From the IMG/VR virus record IMGVR_UViG_3300042992_001479, positions 1 through 38,923 of that record: a stretch of DNA of 38,923 bases; one strand, given 5' to 3'. Position numbers and translations under genes: made by a program. The notes under the pieces were generated by a model. That model was given only the letters and a program-made list of their open reading frames with translations. It was not told where the DNA came from and did not search any database. The number at the start of each line of letters is the position of its first letter. Position 1 is the first letter of the stretch. The DNA comes from a virus. This document shows positions 8,729 through 15,716 of the stretch, piece after piece.

Positions 8729-9481
8729 ATGGTATTCAATATTACTGAATTTAGCGCTCAGATATCTAAACACGGACTAGCAAAGAATAATCTGTTCTTT
8801 GTTCGCATCACGCTTCCTCCTTCATTGAAAAGCTTAGAAGAAAAGCTTCCTTCCCGCGAATTATCCTTCCTTTGTAAATCGGTGATGCTTCCTTCGATTG
8901 ATCTTGATACAATTGACATTAAACAACAGGGATTCGGAAAACCTGAAAAGCGTCCAATGGACTTTCATACGTCAAGTCTATCGTTACAATTTATGATGGA
9001 CAGTAATTTCGCTACAATGAAATATTTTCACAGATGGATGCAATCTATAGTAAACTACAATAGCTATGACGGCCATTTCGTAAAAGACGGCGATGGCAAA
9101 TACCTATACGAATTTGAATATAAGGAGAACTATGCCGCGCAGGTAGAGATCTTGGTATTCTCTGGTAATGATGGCGATAAAGCTTATTTGTATCAGCTTG
9201 GAAATGCATTTCCGTTTTCAATAGGAAGCATAGACGTCTCATGGGAGAATAATGGAGAAGTGATGGTTCTTCCCGTAGGATTCGAATTTGACAGAATGAA
9301 GGTAAGTGGTATGTCGATCGGAAGTGTAACAGATGACTTTAGTCGTGCAAATGGATTTTTGACGTATCTTTCATCAATAAATTCTTATGGCCAAGCTATT
9401 AATCAGATACGCCGACCACGATCAATACAAGATTTAATTAACACCATAACAACGGTGAACACTATTTTCAATACATTATAA
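8729..9481 (+). CDS. Tail-tube-fold protein (gp19/gp54-like)
   Basis: 250 residues. The order of features matches the phage tube fold: an N-terminal helix (FNITEFSAQISKHGLAKNNL), LSFLCKSVMLPSIDLDTIDI, a basic loop GFGKPEKRPMDF, then FMMDSNFATMKYFHRWMQSI with a long insertion loop, YEFEYKENYAAQVEILVFS, and GNAFPFSIGSIDVSWENNGE. These are hallmarks of gp19-family tube or tube-initiator proteins. The main tube gene gp19 is expected elsewhere beside the sheath gene gp18, so this may be the baseplate-proximal initiator. It starts 10 bases after the preceding gene and is late. Confidence 0.65.
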   Translation: MVFNITEFSAQISKHGLAKNNLFFVRITLPPSLKSLEEKLPSRELSFLCKSVMLPSIDLDTIDIKQQGFGKPEKRPMDFHTSSLSLQFMMDSNFATMKYFHRWMQSIVNYNSYDGHFVKDGDGKYLYEFEYKENYAAQVEILVFSGNDGDKAYLYQLGNAFPFSIGSIDVSWENNGEVMVLPVGFEFDRMKVSGMSIGSVTDDFSRANGFLTYLSSINSYGQAINQIRRPRSIQDLINTITTVNTIFNTL

Positions 9482-9493
9482 CGGAGTTATACT

Positions 9494-10201
9494 ATGGGAC
9501 TACCTAAGATTGATCTACCACTATTTGATATCGAGATTCCGTCAACCGGGAAAAGGGTTAAGTACCGTCCATTCACTGTAAAAGAGGAGAAAATTCTTCT
9601 CATCGCGCAAGAGTCAAAAGACATTGATCAAATCATTCTTGCAATTAAGCAAATCATTAATAATTGTGTGATCTCTGTTGATGTCAACAAATTAGCAATG
9701 TTTGATTTAGAATACATGTTAATCAATATCCGCGCTCAATCTGTAAATAATGAAATTCAATTTTCAATTAATGATCCTGATACAAAGGAGCGTATTGATC
9801 TTACTGTTGATATATCAGAAATACGTGTTATTCACAAAGAAGATCATAAGCAATTAATTAAGGTGAATGATGACGTACACATTAAAATGCGTTATCCAAC
9901 AATTAATGAATTATCTGGTATCATTAAGTCGATTAAATCAAAAGATAAGTTTGAAGACTTGTTTAACATTATGATTAGTTGTATTGAAAACGTTATTGAA
10001 GGTGATAGTGTCCTCGTGTTAAAAGATTTTAGTGATGAAGAAGTAGCCGAATTTGTAAACAGTTTTACCACTAATCAAATCGATCAAATCAAAAACTTCT
10101 TTGAAACTATGCCGGCATTAAGATATGAGGCTAAATACAAAAATTCAAACGGAGACGATAAGACCTTTATCATCGAAGGTATGGAAACTTTTTTTATCTA
10201 A
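9494..10201 (+). CDS. 26: Baseplate hub assembly protein gp26-like (zero-frame product)
   Basis: 235 residues, recognised as the T4 gp26-like baseplate family by LPLFDIEIPSTGKRVKYRPF, TVKEEKILLIAQESKD, FDLEYMLINIRAQSVNN and the alternating charged strands that follow. gp26-type proteins assist hub assembly and behave like tail assembly chaperones. A ribosome site (GGAG) precedes the ATG. The gene ends in ACT TTT TTT ATC TAA. The seven T residues form a -1 slippery heptamer in the correct register, followed by a hairpin, so this is probably the shorter of two products. T4 gp26 is about 208 residues. Confidence 0.78.
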   Translation: MGLPKIDLPLFDIEIPSTGKRVKYRPFTVKEEKILLIAQESKDIDQIILAIKQIINNCVISVDVNKLAMFDLEYMLINIRAQSVNNEIQFSINDPDTKERIDLTVDISEIRVIHKEDHKQLIKVNDDVHIKMRYPTINELSGIIKSIKSKDKFEDLFNIMISCIENVIEGDSVLVLKDFSDEEVAEFVNSFTTNQIDQIKNFFETMPALRYEAKYKNSNGDDKTFIIEGMETFFI

Positions 10202-10362
10202 CGCTAGGTTATAGTAATCTAGCGTTATATTACAAAACAACCTTTGCATTAGTACAGCACCATAAATATTCAATAAGTGATATTGATAGTCTTATTCCTT
10301 ACGAACGAGATTTATATTTAACTATGCTAGTTGAGTTTTTAGATAAACAAAAAGAAAAGTAA
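9494..10362 (+). CDS. Predicted -1 frameshift product of the gp26-like gene (289 aa)
   Basis: If ribosomes slip back one base on T TTT TTT (10189-10195), translation continues to the TAA at 10360-10362, joining 9494..10195 to 10195..10362. The added 55 residues include LALYYKTTFALVQHHKYSIS and SLIPYERDLYLTMLVEFL, a clean amphipathic, non-random sequence. Its frame is open only from 10162 and has no ATG, GTG or TTG until 10324, past most of the conserved part, so it cannot be made conventionally. The position corresponds to T4 gene 51, which follows gene 26. The tape-measure-like gene starts one base after this stop, the same order as lambda G/GT-H. Confidence 0.7.
10189..10227 (+). promoter_or_regulatory. 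Programmed -1 ribosomal frameshift site: slippery heptamer plus stem-loop
   Basis: T TTT TTT occupies 10189-10195 in the X XXY YYZ register. Three bases later comes a perfect 9-bp inverted repeat, TAACGCTAG (10199-10207) and CTAGCGTTA (10219-10227), with an 11-base loop. The zero-frame stop lies at the base of the stem. This is the standard layout of a -1 frameshift signal, although the spacer is shorter than the usual 5-9 bases unless the A-T pairs at the base open. No T-run follows the hairpin, which argues against a terminator. Confidence 0.72.
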
Positions 10363-10363
10363 A

Positions 10364-11956
10364 ATGGATATAGAAAAAGTCGATATAGAGAAATTTACAA
10401 AGTTGTTTTCTTCAATGGAAAAACAACTTGTGATGCAATCTAGTTTTCTTGAATCATTATATGATCTTACGGTAGAAGAAAGAGAAGATAGAAAAGCTAA
10501 TGAAAAGCTATTAGCCGTAGCTCGAAGAGAAGAACAATCACAGTTCATTGAACAACGCGAACCAACTAGAAAATCACGAGATTTTACTGCGCAAGGCGTA
10601 TCTGGCGAACAAACTACATCACTTTTTTCCGGTATATTTGGTCCCATAGTCGACATGATTCCAAAAATTCTTTCTGGTTTAAGTATAGCCGGAATTGGTG
10701 CACTTCTTATAAAGGGCGGTATCTTTGCTGCGCTAGCGCCAGCAATTGGTACGTTTATTGAAGACTTCGTTGAAACTGCATTACTCGATTTAGGTGCTTC
10801 ATCAGAAGCAGCAAAGTCATTTGGATCTGCTTTAGGCAGAGCAGGCACCTTTGCTGCATTGGGATCCATTTTTGGTAAAAGAACGGCCCTGTTATTTGGC
10901 ATAGCCGGAGGCGCATCATCTATATTTGACGATGAAATTCGTGATTTGTTTGACTCAAATAAAGATGGCATAGTAGAAGCATTTGGGATGCAGCTATCTG
11001 CTGATAATGTTGTGATGGGTATTGGAGCTGCATTAGGCGGTGCTCTTGTACTCGTACTACCAAAATTAATACCTGCTATTGTTGGACCTATGATTGGTTT
11101 ACTTATGGGCCCAGTTGGATTAGCTGCTGTAACGGCTGCAGTAATAGTTGGTGGAGCAACATTATTTGGAAACTACCTTAATGATAAGCGCGCTGAGTTT
11201 ATTAAAGAAATTGACAAGTATATAGGTCAGGGCATCGAAGGTATGAAAAACGAAAAGGATGTTGGATTTCTTAATAGCTTAGGGCTACAAATGGGATTAA
11301 CTGATCCTTCTACAACAACTGAAGCAATGATAGGGCTAGAAGCAACGGCTTCAAACTTTAAAACCGCTATGGTAAGAGGTGGCAGAGGACCATTAACACC
11401 AGAAGAAAAGAAGAAATCAGAAGTAATCGATTGGAATACTGCTAAGAAAGAACTTGATCCTAAGGCGTATAAATTACTAGAAGATCAGGCCGAAGGACTT
11501 AAGAATAGTATCAAAGAACCAGGCGCCCTAATTGGTTTAACAGACGATAAACTCGATCAATTACGTAGACTATCTGTTCTATTTGGTCACACGGAAAACG
11601 TAACTATAATAGATAAAGAAAAAGCTGCTTCCGCTGTTTCAGCGGAAGCAGCTTCTAGAGAATACGGAGAACCGACATACGATGCTATGGGAAATGTTAC
11701 TGGATATACTACTCCGGCTCCATCGGTGGTTACTCCGCAACCAACACCCGCGCCCGAAGTAACTACTCCAAATCAAAGCCGGCTTGATCAAATTGAACAG
11801 GGGGCAATGCAAGCAGTTGGTAAAATCAGTGCACCATCAATGAATTCATTTAATAGTCCAACAAACGTTGGAGGTTCTACGAGTGTAACTAACAACAACT
11901 CAGTCTTCAATATAATGTCAAACCCAAGCCAGAGCCTAGACCACATGGTACCGTGA
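10364..11956 (+). CDS. Tape measure / gp29-like tail protein
   Basis: 530 residues (T4 gp29 is 590). The N-terminus (1-75) is charged and helical, coiled-coil-like. From about residue 85 to 280 there are glycine/alanine-rich hydrophobic segments (PIVDMIPKILSGLSIAGIGA; VVMGIGAALGGALVLVLPKL; GLLMGPVGLAAVTAAVIVGG) like those of tape-measure proteins, which are later ejected into the membrane. The C-terminal 110 residues are low-complexity, rich in Pro, Thr, Asn and Ser. It lies directly behind the gp26-like frameshift cassette, where tape-measure genes usually are. The function is inferred from composition and position. Confidence 0.6.
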   Translation: MDIEKVDIEKFTKLFSSMEKQLVMQSSFLESLYDLTVEEREDRKANEKLLAVARREEQSQFIEQREPTRKSRDFTAQGVSGEQTTSLFSGIFGPIVDMIPKILSGLSIAGIGALLIKGGIFAALAPAIGTFIEDFVETALLDLGASSEAAKSFGSALGRAGTFAALGSIFGKRTALLFGIAGGASSIFDDEIRDLFDSNKDGIVEAFGMQLSADNVVMGIGAALGGALVLVLPKLIPAIVGPMIGLLMGPVGLAAVTAAVIVGGATLFGNYLNDKRAEFIKEIDKYIGQGIEGMKNEKDVGFLNSLGLQMGLTDPSTTTEAMIGLEATASNFKTAMVRGGRGPLTPEEKKKSEVIDWNTAKKELDPKAYKLLEDQAEGLKNSIKEPGALIGLTDDKLDQLRRLSVLFGHTENVTIIDKEKAASAVSAEAASREYGEPTYDAMGNVTGYTTPAPSVVTPQPTPAPEVTTPNQSRLDQIEQGAMQAVGKISAPSMNSFNSPTNVGGSTSVTNNNSVFNIMSNPSQSLDHMVP

Positions 11957-11978
11957 TCCAGAATCACTTCTGGATCAC
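11953..11978. terminator. Terminator-like hairpin between convergent operons
   Basis: A perfect 11-bp inverted repeat (GTGATCCAGAA, loop TCAC, TTCTGGATCAC) begins at the tape-measure stop codon. It sits where rightward transcription from 7628 meets leftward transcription from the gp32 side. There is no U-tract on the plus-strand side (TTAAAACA follows), so it may act as a 3-prime-end stabiliser rather than as a strong intrinsic terminator. Confidence 0.5.
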
Positions 11979-12041
11979 TTAAAACATTGCGATTAGGATT
12001 TATACCTTGCCATGAAAAGTGGCACAGGTGAAGTGTTTTGA

Positions 12042-12974
12042 TTAGTCGTCAGTCGCAAGTCTCTTGAAAAAGTCAAGTGTTTCCTCATCATCTTCATCAA
12101 GAGATGGTGCTACATCTTCTTTTTGCTTAGCTGCAACCTTTTCCTTAAAATTCGGCTTATACTCAGTTTCATCAGATTCATCACTTGTCTTATTTGAAGA
12201 ACTTGTCATTGACCCATTTAAACCGAGAACTTTATAAAGTTTAGTCTTTAGTTCATTATACGACTTAAAGTTCTTTGGATCAGTGATGTCCTTTAACGAA
12301 TGCATCGATCCTACTAATTCTTCAAGCTCTTCTTCTGTAAATGGTTTGCCATTCGATTTAGTGATTTGTCCTGGTTCGCTGAACTCCGATTTGTCGTAGT
12401 TACGATACCCTTCGTAGTTTCGAATCTTCAGCTTAAAATCGGCGCCATCCCAAAGATCAAATGGATTTACTGCTTCTTCACCTTCATATTGAGGATTCAT
12501 TGCTTCCTGAATCTTCTCCATGATTTTTTTGCCAAACTTAAACAAGAAAACTTTGCCTTCGTTCTTTGGATTTGCCGAATCTTTTATCATATAAATGTTT
12601 GCATAAAAGTTTGTTCTACGCTTTTGTTTACGAGCAATCTCTTTATTTGATTCAATACCGGAATTCCACAACTGAGAATTATACTCACTTACTGGATCAT
12701 CTTGACCAAGAGTTGCGAGTGAGTTTTCAATATACCATCCTCCAGGTCCTTGGAATCCATGATCGATCATTTTTACGAATGGAAAATCTTCTCCCTCTGG
12801 TGCTGGAAGAAAACGGAAAACGGCATACCCGTTACCAGCTTTATCAACTTCTGGTTTCCAGATGTTTTCATCATTTGAAGAGGAGTTATTGTTACCTGCG
12901 GCCTTCTGCAGCTCAGAGTTGAGTTTATCGAGAGAAGACGAGCGATTAGATTTGAGTTTATCTAAATAAGACAT
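12042..12974 (-). CDS. 32: Single-stranded DNA-binding protein gp32
   Basis: 310 residues (T4 gp32 is 301). It has the N-terminal self-association region with basic residues (MSYLDKLKSNRSSSLDKLN), the core with GYAVFRFLPAPEGEDFPFVK, DHGFQGPGGWYIENS, RRTNFYANIYMIKD and GKVFLFKFGKKIMEKI, and a very acidic C-terminus ending LDEDDEETLDFFKRLATDD, which contacts other replication proteins. It contains no cysteine, so the Cys ligands of the T4 zinc site are missing. It has its own promoter, a composite early/late type, and follows gp59 and gp33 as in T4. Confidence 0.93.
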   Translation of the reverse strand: MSYLDKLKSNRSSSLDKLNSELQKAAGNNNSSSNDENIWKPEVDKAGNGYAVFRFLPAPEGEDFPFVKMIDHGFQGPGGWYIENSLATLGQDDPVSEYNSQLWNSGIESNKEIARKQKRRTNFYANIYMIKDSANPKNEGKVFLFKFGKKIMEKIQEAMNPQYEGEEAVNPFDLWDGADFKLKIRNYEGYRNYDKSEFSEPGQITKSNGKPFTEEELEELVGSMHSLKDITDPKNFKSYNELKTKLYKVLGLNGSMTSSSNKTSDESDETEYKPNFKEKVAAKQKEDVAPSLDEDDEETLDFFKRLATDD

Positions 12975-13041
12975 TTGCGATTCCTTTGCGATTATAATGC
13001 GATTTTTTACAATTTTACGATGTTGGCATAATTGCCATCTT

Positions 13042-13072
13042 TATTTATACCACAAATAAGTGAGTATGTCAA
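13042..13072 (-). promoter_or_regulatory. Composite early/late promoter of gp32
   Basis: On the minus strand TTGACA (13067-13072) is followed after 17 bases by TATAAA (13044-13049). The -10 is part of an exact late box TATAAATA (13042-13049). It lies about 70 bases upstream of the gp32 ATG. Confidence 0.8.
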
Positions 13073-13076
13073 CTGA

Positions 13077-13667
13077 TTAAGAAAATCTTTCGAGTAATGT
13101 TTGTTTCATTTTTAGTTTATCATAAGTAAAGAACGGTCTGATTTTTTCTACACTTCGTTTGATTTGTGGGAAAATGATTGGATCTGTTATTTTCTTTTCC
13201 CAATACGAAAAATTCTTTACAAAGTCATCAATGATAATAAGTGTTTCGACGCTTACTTTTTTCATATTATAGAGTTCAAGTAATCGAGGATGTTGGCCAT
13301 CTTTTACTTCTAAATTTGAGTTGAAATCGTCTTCTAATTCTGACAAATCATTGAGAAAAACATACGATAGAGTTTGTTGTTTACGATTCCAATTCAAATA
13401 GATATCTTCAGCTCTGTTATTATCTATTAAGTCTCCAATCCAAAGAGTAGGATCAGACATAATATTTGCCAAAATAAACTCTTTAGCATCTTTTCTTTTG
13501 GCTAACTTATAGAAGTGAAATTTGTCTTTACGGTTTTCGAATGCTTGATGTGAAGCTTTTACTTTGCCGTTATATTTGAAGTAATCGTATTCAGTTGTGA
13601 AGTGTTTTTTCAGCGCGAGATAATAGATGTAAAGATCATACGCATCCCGTGTTGAGTGTACTATCAT
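13077..13667 (-). CDS. 59: Replicative helicase loader gp59
   Basis: 196 residues (T4 gp59 is 217). The start AYDLYIYYLALKKHFTTEYDYFKYNGKV, then ENRKDKFHFYKLAKR, ANIMSDPTLWIGD and a helical C-terminal half with KVSVETLIIIDDF, follows T4 gp59 closely. gp59 loads the gp41 helicase onto gp32-coated forks and recombination intermediates. It overlaps gp33 by one base and lies just upstream of gp32, preserving the T4 order 33-59-32. Confidence 0.88.
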   Translation of the reverse strand: MIVHSTRDAYDLYIYYLALKKHFTTEYDYFKYNGKVKASHQAFENRKDKFHFYKLAKRKDAKEFILANIMSDPTLWIGDLIDNNRAEDIYLNWNRKQQTLSYVFLNDLSELEDDFNSNLEVKDGQHPRLLELYNMKKVSVETLIIIDDFVKNFSYWEKKITDPIIFPQIKRSVEKIRPFFTYDKLKMKQTLLERFS

Positions 13668-13891
13668 TAAATTTGAAGCCTTTTAGTTTTTTCTACTAGA
13701 TTAAGTTTCTCAGCATCTTCATGAACCTTTGCTTTCATGATTTGGCTTCTTCTCACTATATCGCCAATTATTTCAACTTCTATATTATGTATTTCTGCAT
13801 AATGAATAAGAGCATCGATATACGATACCTCTTCGTTGATGTATTTGTTTACTTCATTCAGAATACTTTCCGCGGTCAATTCTATTTGCAT
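13667..13891 (-). CDS. 33: Late transcription coactivator gp33
   Basis: 74 residues, mostly helical: ESILNEVNKYINEEVSYIDALIHYAEIHNIEVEIIGDIV, the core gp33 pattern in T4-like phages. gp33 bridges the sliding clamp and host RNA polymerase at late promoters. T4 gp33 is 112 residues, but shorter forms are usual in marine relatives. Exact TATAAATA late promoters in the window agree with its presence. It is followed immediately by gp59. Confidence 0.82.
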   Translation of the reverse strand: MQIELTAESILNEVNKYINEEVSYIDALIHYAEIHNIEVEIIGDIVRRSQIMKAKVHEDAEKLNLVEKTKRLQI

Positions 13892-14080
13892 TTAACCAAG
13901 AAGCACTTCAATATTAAGAGCCCAACTGTGGGCAACGTCTTCTACGTAATCTAAAGATTTACCCGGAAGTTCTCCGGCTGTATCATAAAAATCGATATAG
14001 TAGTATTTCTCTACTTCATTTCGAAGTACTTCAGCGCGGGCTGAGTTTGAATTTTCTTTAAAATATGTTGATATAAGCAT
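13892..14080 (-). CDS. Small conserved hypothetical protein
   Basis: 62 residues from MLISTYFKENSNSARAEVLR. I chose the ATG at 14078-14080 over the longer frame (to 14122) because GGAAG lies 5 bases upstream and the longer form would start inside the hairpin at 14096-14118. The composition is that of a small soluble protein, with EVEKYYYIDFYDTAGELPGK in the middle. Function unknown. It directly precedes gp33 and is probably co-transcribed with it. Confidence 0.6.
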   Translation of the reverse strand: MLISTYFKENSNSARAEVLRNEVEKYYYIDFYDTAGELPGKSLDYVEDVAHSWALNIEVLLG

Positions 14081-14095
14081 AATCTTCCTTTCTAG

Positions 14096-14118
14096 TTGAT
14101 GGGCGCTACGCCCATCAA
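14096..14118 (-). terminator. Hairpin between small genes (attenuator or terminator-like)
   Basis: A perfect 10-bp inverted repeat, TTGATGGGCG and CGCCCATCAA with a 3-base loop, lies right after the stop codon of the 14119-14379 gene. On the minus strand it is followed by CTAGAAAGGAAG, the next ribosome site, without a U-run. It may reduce read-through into gp33-59 or protect the upstream message. Confidence 0.45.
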
Positions 14119-14379
14119 TCACTTCTCTGTTAATCTATTTGAGACAAACGCGTATAATTCGTTGGCACGTTTTAAAACATCACTTGACTCATACATTTTT
14201 GGAATGTTAGAATCAATAAAAATATCCAAATCCAACATTGGACCAGCCGGATACGTGCTTTTAAAGTAATCGTATTTGGTATTAAACTTTTCTTGATTAA
14301 GTTCTGTTTCTCTATCTAGCATATTTTGCGCCATTTTGAGAACATCGAGGCGCACTTCAAAGGGTGTTTTATTTGCCAT
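14119..14379 (-). CDS. Small hypothetical protein
   Basis: 86 residues from MANKTPFEVRLDVLKMAQNM (ATG at 14377-14379), helical and soluble, with PAGPMLDLDIFIDSN in the middle and a helical end. The longer frame upstream (to 14430) would lie inside the vWA gene, so the shorter start is preferred. It overlaps the end of the vWA gene by 11 bases. Function unknown, but the sequence has the look of a conserved T4-like accessory gene. Confidence 0.6.
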   Translation of the reverse strand: MANKTPFEVRLDVLKMAQNMLDRETELNQEKFNTKYDYFKSTYPAGPMLDLDIFIDSNIPKMYESSDVLKRANELYAFVSNRLTEK

Positions 14380-15313
14380 TTGTGTATACCGCCTTGTTTC
14401 TTTCTTCATCATTAAATGCTGTAGCTCCATATACAGAAGAAGTATTTAGGCCAGCAGCATAAGCAGTTTTCATTCTTGATGTCATGTCAGAAGCTGAACG
14501 AATAGTTTCAGCAGAGTTCGTTGTTAAGAATTGGAGAGTATTCTCGTTTTTGAAACCAAGCGAAACACCTGTTGCAAATGCATCAATGTTTGCTCCAAGA
14601 AACATGAATCCCCAGTTTTTGCTTTCAGCTATTTCAATCATGGGCTTAATATTTGAAAGACTAAATGTTCTTGACATATTCTCTTCACCATCAGTGAGTA
14701 CGGTGATGATTATTGATTCACGATCTTTTTTCTTTTTCGCACTGAGCGCAGAGTTAACTGCCATCATCACTCCACCAATTGCGTCATAAAGATTCGTTCC
14801 TCCACTTGGCCGATACGTATCATTATTTAGGGGCTGAACTTCTTCTATATCTTTACTATCAATGGAGCATGTCACGCCATATCCATTAAACTTATACAGA
14901 GAAACAAGTGTTTTGATACCAGTCTTTTTTGCATCTTCTTTCTGGGTTAATAGATACTCGTTATACCCAGAAATAGTCGCTTCTTTACACAAAGACATCG
15001 AACCAGATTCGTCAAGAACAAAAATGACGTGAGAAAGATTCGTGTTCCTTGCAGCGCGTTTTGGTTTAAAGGCTGCATCCAAATTCGGCCTTTGGGCTTC
15101 AATGATTGGTTGTGTCGTCATTGTATCAACCGGCCCCGATTGAATAACTTGAGGAAAGATATACGGATTTGTCAATGGGCTAAAAGGTGTTGACTCCCAT
15201 TGCTTATTAATAGGGTATCCAATCGTTGGTTTGACAAATGGGTCACGGGGTAAATTAATAGGGTATCCAATCGTTGGTTTGACAAATGGGTCACGGGGTA
15301 AAATGTATGTCAT
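14369..15313 (-). CDS. von Willebrand factor A domain protein
   Basis: 314 residues. A vWA domain spans about residues 94-275: VIFVLDESGSMSL holds the MIDAS DxSxS (D101, S103, S105), PSGGTNLYDAIG carries the threonine, and ITVLTDGEEN the second aspartate. The N-terminal 36 residues contain two exact copies of LPRDPFVKPTIGYPIN. vWA proteins bind partners through a metal and often pair with AAA+ ATPases, and a CobS/MoxR-like ATPase lies 1 kb upstream on the same strand. AAGGA precedes the ATG. It lies just downstream of the tmRNA and could be transcribed from the same promoter. Confidence 0.82.
   Translation of the reverse strand: MTYILPRDPFVKPTIGYPINLPRDPFVKPTIGYPINKQWESTPFSPLTNPYIFPQVIQSGPVDTMTTQPIIEAQRPNLDAAFKPKRAARNTNLSHVIFVLDESGSMSLCKEATISGYNEYLLTQKEDAKKTGIKTLVSLYKFNGYGVTCSIDSKDIEEVQPLNNDTYRPSGGTNLYDAIGGVMMAVNSALSAKKKKDRESIIITVLTDGEENMSRTFSLSNIKPMIEIAESKNWGFMFLGANIDAFATGVSLGFKNENTLQFLTTNSAETIRSASDMTSRMKTAYAAGLNTSSVYGATAFNDEERNKAVYTNGK
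15207..15302. repeat. Exact 48-bp tandem duplication inside the vWA gene
   Basis: Copy 1 is 15207-15254 and copy 2 is 15255-15302, identical at all 48 positions. The length is a multiple of three, so the reading frame is kept and 16 residues (LPRDPFVKPTIGYPIN) are doubled at the N-terminus. The absence of any difference suggests a recent event. Confidence 0.9.
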
Positions 15314-15354
15314 AAAATGATCCTTGTGTTGTGGTGTGTGAAAGGACCCGTTAG

Positions 15355-15650
15355 GTTATACGGTGGAGCCCATACCGCAGACAGTGATTTAAGCCGCTAG
15401 ACGTAGGTCCATTGGCGCAAAGTTGTCGTTTGCAATGTTTGTTGCATTTAGAAATTTCTTCGCGGTAACGGCGCTTAGATCCCGATAGCTCCACTCTGCC
15501 TAGTACGTACATCGATCCCATTCACCCCCAGCAAAGACATATCACATGCGACTTCCAATTTGGTTGCAATCCTGTTAACAAGATCGGATATATCTGTGGT
15601 GGAGGTGTCGGCTTCGAAGCCGAGTCTGTTCCGTGTTCAGTGAATATCAA
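15355..15650 (-). ncRNA. ssrA: Two-piece (circularly permuted) tmRNA
   Basis: In transcription order the gene first encodes an acceptor piece: T-arm TCGGC/GCCGA around TTCGAA (15608-15623), acceptor strand CACCTCC (15601-15607), discriminator A and CCA (15597-15599). A 67-base intervening segment follows. The coding piece then starts GGGGGTG at 15529, continues with a GGATCGA D-loop-like motif, and holds the tag frame at 15389-15433: ANDNFAPMDLRLAA and TAA. GGGGGTG pairs with CACCTCC over 7 bp including G3:U70, the alanyl-tRNA synthetase signal. A 6-bp stem at 15359-15379 lies near the 3-prime end. The acceptor-first order is that of alphaproteobacterial tmRNAs. The outer ends are estimates. 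As read, the T-loop has 6 bases, one fewer than usual. Confidence 0.9.
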
Positions 15651-15661
15651 CACTATGAGTA

Positions 15662-15692
15662 TATTTATATCACAATTATTATAGTATGTCAA
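15662..15692 (-). promoter_or_regulatory. Composite early/late promoter of the tmRNA gene
   Basis: Minus-strand TTGACA (15687-15692), a 17-base spacer, then TATAAA (15664-15669), which is part of an exact late box TATAAATA (15662-15669). The start of transcription would fall near 15655, just before the acceptor piece. The layout is the same as at gp32. Confidence 0.85.
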
Positions 15693-15716
15693 CTATTTAA
15701 ATGAATTTAACGGCCT

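Noticed and set aside
10199-10227. Hairpin after gp26 read as a transcription terminator
   Set aside because: No U-tract follows, the -1 frame stays open through it, and the distance to the slippery heptamer fits a frameshift stimulator better.
15355-15650. Reading the region as a simple tRNA gene or as an empty spacer
   Set aside because: There is no anticodon arm. The tag frame, permuted halves and complementary acceptor strands explain it as tmRNA.
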